DNA from: an archaeon | GTDB lineage: Archaea > Thermoproteota > Bathyarchaeia > TCS64 | DNA: 5,124 nucleotides | NCBI GenBank assembly: GCA_020444005.1 | Contig: JAHLLU010000168.1 | Span: forward strand, 1 to 5,124 | Reading direction: 5' to 3' | Shown: piece by piece, positions 1 through 5,061 of the stretch | Layout: each line of letters starts with the position of its first letter | Position numbering within the stretch: the first letter of the stretch is position 1 | The notes under the pieces: model-generated | What the model saw: only the letters and a program-made list of their open reading frames with translations | Database searches by the model: none | Told to the model about the DNA's origin: nothing | Translations under genes and position numbers: made by a program

Positions 1-219
1 ACACGCCAAGAGCATCCCAGACTCCACAGCATCAACCAGTAACTCATCAAGCATCGGCTCCTCACCCCCAATAGGCGACTTGCCAAGGTTCAACCAGCTA
101 ATCTTCCACCAGCTACGCGGTGAATGTCTCTGAATCCCTGCCACCCTATACCCTTTTGAGGCGAGGACCACTGCTAAGGGAATCCCAACATAGCCTAACC
201 CCACAACACTTACCTTCAC
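1..219 (-). CDS. nucleotide-sugar dehydrogenase (UDP-ManNAc 6-dehydrogenase type), N-terminal part only
   Basis: This gene runs off the left edge; 73 codons from a GTG start are visible. The protein begins with a Rossmann fold. G7-L-G-Y-V-G-I-P14 is the signature of the UDP-glucose/GDP-mannose dehydrogenase family, and residues 44-61 (NxGKSPIGGEEPxLDELL) match the segment after the second strand in WecC-like members. These enzymes oxidise C6 of a UDP-HexNAc in two NAD-dependent steps to the uronic acid, for example UDP-ManNAc to UDP-ManNAcA, in the cytoplasm. The GTG start is chosen because the GxGYVG motif begins six residues later, a GGAGG site lies 7 nt upstream, and the start overlaps the preceding stop in TAGTG, implying translational coupling. 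The usual acidic residue closing the second strand is replaced by Q30, followed by R31, H32 and R35. The exact substrate cannot be told because the central and C-terminal domains lie outside the window. Confidence 0.88.
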   Translation of the reverse strand, partial: MKVSVVGLGYVGIPLAVVLASKGYRVAGIQRHSPRSWWKISWLNLGKSPIGGEEPMLDELLVDAVESGMLLAC

Positions 220-1169
220 TACATATCCTCCAAAAACACTACTTGACCCGTATCGGCGCTCCGAAGCGCAGCCTCACACACCCGTAACGCCTCTACACCG
301 TCTACTCCTGATACGCTGGGCTTTCGCTTCTCTAGAACCGCTGACGTGAAATCAGATAACTCAAGATACAATGGCTCCCGGTACCAGTTCAAAGGCTGAT
401 AAATGTGGTCATTCTTCTCGACACGCAGCTCCTGAGTCGTATACTCCACATCAATAATCCCCTCTGAGCCAGTTATGGTTAATGTCCTAACTCGTTTAGG
501 AGTCAACCAGTTTGTCTCAACGAAACCACTTCTCATACCCGAGTATCCAAGAACCACGTTCGCGTAATCTTCAAAACAATGATTATGGGCACCTGCTCTC
601 GCATAGACGCTTTCCGGGGGCTCATCCATGATATAGTTCATGACATCAACGTCATGTATCCCAAGGTCCTTCACGACCCCAATATCTCCTACACGGCTCG
701 GTCTACGCGTCACCCGCCTTGTATGAATAATGAGAACCTCGCCTATCTCACCACGATCCACGGTTCTCTTTGACTCTTGAACAGCGGGGTTGAACCGTTC
801 CACAAACCCCACTGAGAGAACAACCCCATAATCCCTAGCTTGTTTAATTAACTTCTCAGCCTCAGCTACATTATCGGTCATGGGTTTCTCGACAAGCACG
901 TGCTTACGAGCCGTCAAAGCTAATGAGGCAAGATCAAAATGCGTTACAGTAGGTGTACAAACAGAAACAGCGTCTATAATAGCTTCATTCAGTAGTTTCT
1001 CAACTGAACTGTAGCCCTTACAGTGAAACCGCTCTGTTACTCTTTGAACCCTTCTTGGGTCGATATCCGCCACTGCCTCCAGCCGCACACCGGGTAACTC
1101 ACTGTAGACCCTTGCGTGGTGGTACCCCCATGCGCCACAGCCTATGACAGCTACGCCTAGTTGCTCCAT
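219..1169 (-). CDS. Gfo/Idh/MocA-family oxidoreductase, probable nucleotide-sugar dehydrogenase (UDP-GlcNAc 3-dehydrogenase-like)
   Basis: A 316-residue cytoplasmic NAD(P)-dependent sugar dehydrogenase of normal family length. The N-terminal Rossmann domain carries G10-C-G-A-W-G15 and ends its second strand with D35-I-D37, which favours NAD. E94-K95-P96 is the family EKP motif, with Lys expected to be catalytic. G121-F-V-E-R-F-N-P128 and D168-L-G-I-H-D-V-D175 belong to the C-terminal alpha/beta domain, and H172 is the likely partner of K95. Known archaeal relatives next to WecC-type genes oxidise C3 of UDP-GlcNAc on the way to diacetamido-uronic acids for N-glycans. The overlap with a nucleotide-sugar 6-dehydrogenase gene fits that role, but substrate in this superfamily cannot be read from motifs. 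The ATG at 1169 is preceded by a weak AAAGG; no better start is seen, since the glycine motif begins at residue 10. Alternatives are inositol or other sugar dehydrogenases of the same fold. Confidence 0.9.
   Translation of the reverse strand: MEQLGVAVIGCGAWGYHHARVYSELPGVRLEAVADIDPRRVQRVTERFHCKGYSSVEKLLNEAIIDAVSVCTPTVTHFDLASLALTARKHVLVEKPMTDNVAEAEKLIKQARDYGVVLSVGFVERFNPAVQESKRTVDRGEIGEVLIIHTRRVTRRPSRVGDIGVVKDLGIHDVDVMNYIMDEPPESVYARAGAHNHCFEDYANVVLGYSGMRSGFVETNWLTPKRVRTLTITGSEGIIDVEYTTQELRVEKNDHIYQPLNWYREPLYLELSDFTSAVLEKRKPSVSGVDGVEALRVCEAALRSADTGQVVFLEDM
227..231 (-). promoter_or_regulatory. Shine-Dalgarno site for the nucleotide-sugar dehydrogenase
   Basis: GGAGG on the minus strand sits 7 nt before the GTG at 219 and lies inside the last codons of the upstream oxidoreductase gene. 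It is the clearest ribosome-binding site in the window. It decides the GTG start and supports coupled translation of the two overlapping genes. Confidence 0.75.
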
Positions 1170-1227
1170 AAGCCTTTAATGAAAAAATAAACTACTAATT
1201 AACTGTTACTAAAATATGAAAGAAAGT
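1170..1227 (-). promoter_or_regulatory. AT-rich gap: possible internal promoter or terminator between decarboxylase and oxidoreductase
   Basis: This 58-nt gap is the only sizeable break in the minus-strand gene series. Read on the minus strand it has CATATTTTA (1218-1210), about 40 nt before the oxidoreductase ATG. It also has TTATTTTTT (1190-1182), which could act as an archaeal T-rich terminator or a second TATA-like element. A TATA box at 1218-1210 would place transcription start near 1189 and leave a leader of about 20 nt containing AAAGG. The sequence alone does not tell whether the two downstream genes have their own transcript. Confidence 0.35.
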
Positions 1228-2559
1228 TTACTTATACTTGTCCAGTATTTCACGTAGCTTCTCCGAGACCGGTATCTCTGCACGTATGAATCCAGCAGGG
1301 TCCTTGAACATGGGGCGAGTAGCATCAATACCCACTTTACAACCAAGCTCTTTTTCTTGATCTCCAGCAGGGTCAAGACTACTAACACGTGCACCGGGTA
1401 CAAGCAGAATATCCTCGTCTCCTTTGAAACGGGTCGCGATTGCCCACTCAACTTGCTCCATGTCATAGGGGTCTATATCGCTATCAACCACCACAGCATG
1501 CTTCAGGCTTGGATGCGCCGCGAAAATCGCCATCAAGACGTTCTTAGGATCGCCTTCACGGAACTTTTCGAAACTGACTACACAGTGCAGCCACCCCATG
1601 CCTCCCACTGTCATGTTGACGCCTCTTACGTTTGGTACTACGTTTCGTACGTACTCCCAGATGCGTGGCTCTCTTGGCATACCCATCAATAGTCTATGCT
1701 CGCTTCCACTAGGCAGTAACCCATGGTACATGTAGTTCTCTCTGTGCATTACACCTACCAGCTCTATGACAGGCTGCTGGCGCTGAACATCAAATGTACC
1801 TGATAGGTCAACGAATGGCCCCTCTGTTTCGTTTTCATCAAGTCTTAGCTTGCCCTCAAGTACCAGTTCTGCATCTGCCGGAGCTAACGCATCAACATGC
1901 TCACACTGCGTAAGCTTCAACGATCCATCTAGAAGCCTGTTAGCAACATCAAACTCGCTTGTCCCATAACTCGCAGGCATAGCCGCCGCCATCAATGTGG
2001 CAGGGTGATGACCAATGGTTATCGCCACATCAAGGGATTTCAACCCTTGTTCTCTCGCTTGCTGTGTTATCCTGTACAGGTGCCTTGGGACTATTCTTAT
2101 CGCCATGCGTTTATCGTCTAATACAAGTAGCCTATGGAAGCTTACATTCTCTTGTTCACTCTTCGGTCCCTTGGTGTGAAGAATACCGGAGGTGATGTAT
2201 GGACCGGGGTCGCCATCAAAATGGGTTAAAACCGGTACTTCGTCAAGACTTCCCTTCTCAACTACATCTTTTACTGGACCAGTCTCCACAAGTTCGCACT
2301 TCAACGGGTTCTTGGTTGCGTTAATCAAGGTAGGATACAGCGTCTCCGCTGATACTCCAATCGATCTCAGGAGCCTAGGTCTATTACCATTGACTCCACC
2401 AACCACAGTTACCCCAGTTTCCTTTTCCTCAACTATGACTGCTTTTCCGCCGTCAAACTTTCGTAACGCGGCTGCTATCTCATAGCGTCTTGAGAGTGGT
2501 TCCTTGATGGTTACTGTTTCATTCTCTATTTCTTTTAGAAAAGTTCGTAGATTATTCAT
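1228..2559 (-). CDS. UbiD-family prenyl-FMN-dependent decarboxylase, probable anhydromevalonate phosphate decarboxylase
   Basis: A 443-residue cytoplasmic UbiD-family protein, complete by comparison with archaeal members. Matched to fungal ferulate decarboxylase Fdc1, the metal and prenylated-FMN ligands appear as N138, H160 and E202. The catalytic set appears as R143 (N plus five), E246 and D251 in E246-G-P-F-V-D251; Fdc1 has Glu at the last position. The stretches S285-G-S-E-H, M292-G-M-P-R-E-P-R299 and H349-P-S-L-K-H354 are what I recall from archaeal homologues now assigned to the archaeal mevalonate pathway. There the enzyme decarboxylates trans-anhydromevalonate 5-phosphate to isopentenyl phosphate. 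Substrate assignment is inference; other UbiD clades act on aromatic acids. A UbiX flavin prenyltransferase must be encoded elsewhere. Its ATG lies 3 nt after the stop of the PAC4-like gene, with only a weak GAGAG-type upstream site, so translation is probably coupled. Isopentenyl phosphate would ultimately supply the dolichol carrier used by the neighbouring STT3. Confidence 0.9.
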   Translation of the reverse strand: MNNLRTFLKEIENETVTIKEPLSRRYEIAAALRKFDGGKAVIVEEKETGVTVVGGVNGNRPRLLRSIGVSAETLYPTLINATKNPLKCELVETGPVKDVVEKGSLDEVPVLTHFDGDPGPYITSGILHTKGPKSEQENVSFHRLLVLDDKRMAIRIVPRHLYRITQQAREQGLKSLDVAITIGHHPATLMAAAMPASYGTSEFDVANRLLDGSLKLTQCEHVDALAPADAELVLEGKLRLDENETEGPFVDLSGTFDVQRQQPVIELVGVMHRENYMYHGLLPSGSEHRLLMGMPREPRIWEYVRNVVPNVRGVNMTVGGMGWLHCVVSFEKFREGDPKNVLMAIFAAHPSLKHAVVVDSDIDPYDMEQVEWAIATRFKGDEDILLVPGARVSSLDPAGDQEKELGCKVGIDATRPMFKDPAGFIRAEIPVSEKLREILDKYK

Positions 2560-2562
2560 CTC

Positions 2563-2877
2563 TCATTCACTCATTAACTCATTTAGCAGCCTCAAAACCT
2601 CCCTAGCCTCGAAACCCAGAGGCAGATTGGTCGAAACGAGCGCGATCCTATCGTACTTGGACGCTACTTTATCCCCGATCACCCGGGAAACCACTTCATC
2701 GCGGTCACCAAGCAATTGACTTCCTGACTTATCCGGGAGAGTCGCGGTCAAGCTACCAAGCTTTGGTTTCTCCCCTACCCAGAAAAAGACGATTACAGCG
2801 TTCTCAAGAACTCCCATAGATCCGTACAGTGTTTGTTCGTCTACTGTTACGCTCTTTGTTTGAAAGATGAGGCTCAT
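2563..2877 (-). CDS. small conserved protein resembling proteasome assembly chaperone 4 (PAC4/PSMG4-like)
   Basis: A 104-residue soluble protein with no signal peptide and no convincing membrane segment. Its motif order parallels eukaryotic PSMG4: F31-F-W-V-G35 followed by K37-P-K-L40, then S53-Q-L-L-G-D58, then A72-S-K74, then V81-S-T-N-L85 and a C-terminal helix (about 88-103). Human PSMG4, as I recall it, has FLWVG, then P-H-L, then TSLLGD, then ARK, then VSYNL in the same order with similar spacing. In eukaryotes PAC4 pairs with PAC3 to help assemble the proteasome alpha ring. A similar role here is inference from this resemblance only. The first ATG is used: an in-frame TAA lies 36 nt upstream with no alternative ATG, GTG or TTG between. 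No Shine-Dalgarno site is in the normal window. It is the promoter-proximal gene and its stop is 3 nt from the decarboxylase start, so it is co-expressed. That it is a real gene is likely; the family call is moderate. Confidence 0.72.
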   Translation of the reverse strand: MSLIFQTKSVTVDEQTLYGSMGVLENAVIVFFWVGEKPKLGSLTATLPDKSGSQLLGDRDEVVSRVIGDKVASKYDRIALVSTNLPLGFEAREVLRLLNELMSE

Positions 2878-2940
2878 TAACAGAAAAAGGGGGGTCTCCC
2901 TTGTTAAGCATTATCTCAGTGAAAACGACTGACCCATACA

Positions 2941-2948
2941 TCATATAA
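2941..2948 (-). promoter_or_regulatory. candidate TATA box for the PAC4-like/UbiD transcript
   Basis: Read on the minus strand, TTATATGA is the best TATA-like element upstream of the PAC4-like gene. At the usual spacing of about 25 nt, transcription would start near 2920, leaving a leader of about 40 nt. It overlaps the first copy of the direct repeat. Confidence 0.45.
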
Positions 2949-2968
2949 GGCAAGACCCGGTTATCTCA

Positions 2969-2978
2969 ATTTAAATAA
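2969..2978 (+). promoter_or_regulatory. TATA box for the STT3 gene
   Basis: ATTTAAATAA is a near-ideal archaeal TATA box. Its centre lies about 42 nt before the STT3 ATG, so initiation is expected around 2998-3001. The leader would be only about 15-18 nt, just long enough to hold the purine-rich ribosome-binding site. Confidence 0.65.
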
Positions 2979-3001
2979 AAGACCCGTATATCATTCATGA
3001 A

Positions 3002-3008
3002 AAGGAAG
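3002..3008 (+). promoter_or_regulatory. Shine-Dalgarno-like site for STT3
   Basis: AAGGAAG ends 7 nt before the ATG at 3016. The codon at 2998-3000 is an in-frame TGA, so the STT3 start cannot lie upstream of this site. The site sits inside a four-codon mini-ORF (2997-3011) described in the findings. Confidence 0.6.
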
Positions 3009-3015
3009 TAACATC

Positions 3016-4995
3016 ATGGCGGAAAACCAAGCAACACAGGACATACTAAACCGACTACGACCTACTCGACTTCAAGCCATCGAGATCGGTATACTCGCAG
3101 CGATAGCCATAGTAACAGCGCTACTCAGAATACTGCCCCTCCAATACGGAGCATACTTCACAGCATTCGACCCCCTATTCCAGTACAGAGCAACACAATA
3201 CGTTGTGGAGAATGGGTTCGCGTCATGGTGGTCATGGCATGATACAATGAGCTGGTACCCCATGGGCAGAAACGTCGCTAACAGTGCGTATCCCGGTGTA
3301 CCATTTGCAGCTGCATTCCTGTATCTGGTGCAGAAAACACTTGGCTTCGGTATCAGCCTATACAATGTATGCCTATACTTCCCAGTATTCATGGCGGTAG
3401 TCACTATCATCACAATCTATTACCTTGGAAAAGAACTGCGCGGAAGACCAACAGGAATATTCGCTGCACTATTCTTGGCGATAACACCCGCGTTTATTGC
3501 TAGAACTTCTCTCGGGTTCTTTGATACAGAAAACATTGGAATATTCGCTATCGTGGCTACTAGCCTATTCTTTTTACGTTCTAGCGATAAAGAACGAAGC
3601 ATAGAGCAACGTGTTATCTATGGCGTATTATCCGGGCTTACACTTGGCTTGATTTATGCAAGCTGGGGAGCAGCCAAATACATGACTGGAATGCTGATGC
3701 TCTACATGGGATTCCTAGTAATCACAGAAAAATACGAAATAAGACATCTCATAACCTATACAATTACTATTGGACTAGGATTCCTAATAGTATTCTTCAC
3801 ACCGAGACTAGGACCAATGAGTGTACTCAGCCTAGACAGTGTTCTAGCCTTTATGGTGATTCTTGGATTAATCGGTTACGAGTTCATCAAAGACAAGATA
3901 GACATAAGCGTTGTTAGCGTAGCAGCACTCGGATTATTAGTTCTCGTTGTTCTGGGTATCTTCATATTACCCGCAGTTGGTATCGATATACCAATTGGGT
4001 TCAAGTTCCTCAAGGTCCTAAACCCCTTTACTTCAACAGACAGTTATCTCTATGACTCAGTAGCGGAAAACCACACGGCCCCATGGGCATCACTGTTCAA
4101 CAACTATGGGATCATCTTAATGCTAGGAGTATTCGGAACCTATCTTAGCATCAAGGAACTTGACGAGAAAAACCTCTACGCGGTATTATTCTTCCTCACA
4201 AGCCTCTACTTCGCAGGAGTCATGTCACGCTTAACTCAGATACTCACAGCACCAGCGAGCTTGATCGGAGGATACGGCTTGGTTCGCGCTGTATCGCCTT
4301 TCCTTTATGAGCAAACCCCCGCCTCCAGTAGAACCGCGCGTAGAAGAAAACAAGTCTATGGAGTTAGTAAACCTCTGGTTCTTGTTTTCGTTGGGTTCCT
4401 GCTTGTCTCCATGATTCCAAATGTTTACAGTGCTATTGAATCAGCTGATTCACCTAATCAGTTAGCCTCAAGCGGTATCAGTGTTAAGGTGAATGGTGAG
4501 TATCCACAAGACTGGCCTGAGGCCCTTGAATGGATGAAGAAAAATATGACGGATGATTCAGTGGTTTGCAGTTGGTGGGACTATGGTTACTGGATTGAGG
4601 CTATGGCTGGAAAAACTACTATGGCTGATGGTGCCACACAGACTACTCGACAAATTGCTAACATTGGTCAGATCTTGATGAATCCACCAAATGTATCCAT
4701 CGGTATGCTTGAGCGTTATGGCGCTGATTATGTTGTTGTGTTTACGTCTTATTCAGAGCAGTATGGGCAATCTCTATATGCTGGGGATGAGGTCAAGTGG
4801 CAGTGGATGGTTCAGATTGGTGGACTAGATCTAAACGATTACGTGAATTACACAGCAGGTGTCTATAAAGAAGGATTTATCCAAAGTACGCTTTACAACC
4901 TCATGTTTGAGGGTAACACCGGGGGCCTGTTCGATCTCGTCTATAAGAGCGAGAACGGGTTCGTCTTGATCTACGAGGTAAAGTACCAAGAATAA
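3016..4995 (+). CDS. aglB: STT3/AglB-family dolichyl-phosphooligosaccharide-protein glycotransferase (oligosaccharyltransferase)
   Basis: A 659-residue membrane enzyme that transfers a lipid-linked glycan to Asn in Asn-X-Ser/Thr sequons on the outer face of the membrane. About 13 hydrophobic segments are seen (near 21-41, 117-137, 146-162, 172-187, 199-217, 223-237, 244-262, 272-290, 297-321, 361-379, 386-402, 405-425 and 452-472). Catalytic and metal residues are D52 in the first outer loop (A50-F-D-P53) and D170/E172 in F-D-T-E-N. S348-V-A-E351 is the SVSE/TIXE-type motif of the fifth outer loop, and R404 is a candidate for the conserved sequon-contacting Arg. The C-terminal outer domain (473-659) has W520-W-D-Y-G524 and a DxxK...MxxI signature at D591, K594, M598 and I601, as in archaeal and eukaryotic enzymes. 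This domain is short, so it lacks the added beta units of long AglB forms. The start is fixed by an upstream in-frame TGA. The gene is transcribed alone, divergent from the sugar/isoprenoid genes. Codon use changes near residue 435. Confidence 0.96.
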   Translation: MAENQATQDILNRLRPTRLQAIEIGILAAIAIVTALLRILPLQYGAYFTAFDPLFQYRATQYVVENGFASWWSWHDTMSWYPMGRNVANSAYPGVPFAAAFLYLVQKTLGFGISLYNVCLYFPVFMAVVTIITIYYLGKELRGRPTGIFAALFLAITPAFIARTSLGFFDTENIGIFAIVATSLFFLRSSDKERSIEQRVIYGVLSGLTLGLIYASWGAAKYMTGMLMLYMGFLVITEKYEIRHLITYTITIGLGFLIVFFTPRLGPMSVLSLDSVLAFMVILGLIGYEFIKDKIDISVVSVAALGLLVLVVLGIFILPAVGIDIPIGFKFLKVLNPFTSTDSYLYDSVAENHTAPWASLFNNYGIILMLGVFGTYLSIKELDEKNLYAVLFFLTSLYFAGVMSRLTQILTAPASLIGGYGLVRAVSPFLYEQTPASSRTARRRKQVYGVSKPLVLVFVGFLLVSMIPNVYSAIESADSPNQLASSGISVKVNGEYPQDWPEALEWMKKNMTDDSVVCSWWDYGYWIEAMAGKTTMADGATQTTRQIANIGQILMNPPNVSIGMLERYGADYVVVFTSYSEQYGQSLYAGDEVKWQWMVQIGGLDLNDYVNYTAGVYKEGFIQSTLYNLMFEGNTGGLFDLVYKSENGFVLIYEVKYQE

Positions 4996-5006
4996 TCTAG
5001 TTAATT

Positions 5007-5029
5007 ATTCCTTTTCTTTAATTTCATTT
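5007..5029 (+). terminator. T-rich tract downstream of STT3, probable archaeal terminator
   Basis: Starting 12 nt after the STT3 stop codon, this pyrimidine-rich stretch (CCTTTTCTTT, then ATTTCATTT) lacks a strong hairpin. Archaeal RNA polymerase commonly terminates at such T-runs without a stem, so this is the likely end of the STT3 transcript. Confidence 0.5.
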
Positions 5030-5044
5030 AATATGTAGGTTTTG

Positions 5045-5061
5045 TTAACCAAAATGGTTAA
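5045..5061. repeat. perfect 7-bp inverted repeat followed by an 8-bp palindrome
   Basis: TTAACCA and TGGTTAA form a perfect inverted repeat around AAA. It is followed directly by the palindrome GAAGCTTC (5062-5069), and a run of five T lies at 5082-5087. The pair could be an operator for a gene starting beyond the right edge or a hairpin in transcribed RNA. An ATG at 5054 reads only 11 codons to a stop. An ATG at 5108 stays open to the edge, but five codons are too few to call. No other gene is visible in 4996-5124. Confidence 0.45.

Larger units (their letters stand above)
2931..2994. repeat. imperfect direct repeat pair in the divergent promoter (2931-2944 and 2981-2994)
   Basis: GACCCATACATCAT (2931-2944) and GACCCGTATATCAT (2981-2994) agree at 12 of 14 positions, both differences being transitions, and start exactly 50 nt apart. 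A third GACCC begins at 2954 without the rest of the unit. One copy overlaps the minus-strand TATA-like box and the other lies just downstream of the plus-strand TATA box, which is where archaeal repressors often bind. An operator role is inference. Confidence 0.5.

Noticed and set aside
579..773. 64-codon open frame on the plus strand
   Set aside because: It lies wholly inside the oxidoreductase gene, whose motifs are intact on the other strand. Its translation shows no recognisable motif or domain.
1209..1466. 85-codon open frame on the minus strand
   Set aside because: It overlaps the C-terminal end of the UbiD-family gene in another frame; the UbiD frame keeps family residues such as the IDATRP segment there.
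1357..1692. 111-codon open frame on the plus strand
   Set aside because: It is antisense to the UbiD-family gene, is rich in His, Cys and Trp with no domain pattern, and has no upstream promoter or ribosome-binding site that I can see.
1995..2719. three successive plus-strand open frames (66, 97 and 71 codons)
   Set aside because: All are antisense to the UbiD-family and PAC4-like genes, with low-complexity Ser/Thr/Pro-rich translations typical of shadow frames.
2888..2902. G-run and GGGGGGTCTCCC as a terminator hairpin or G-quadruplex
   Set aside because: The possible stem is only 3 bp and there is a single G-run, so neither structure is supported. It lies in the short leader of the PAC4-like gene.
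3072..3602. two minus-strand open frames inside STT3 (113 and 60 codons)
   Set aside because: They are antisense to the catalytic loop and membrane helices of STT3, whose reading frame is unambiguous.
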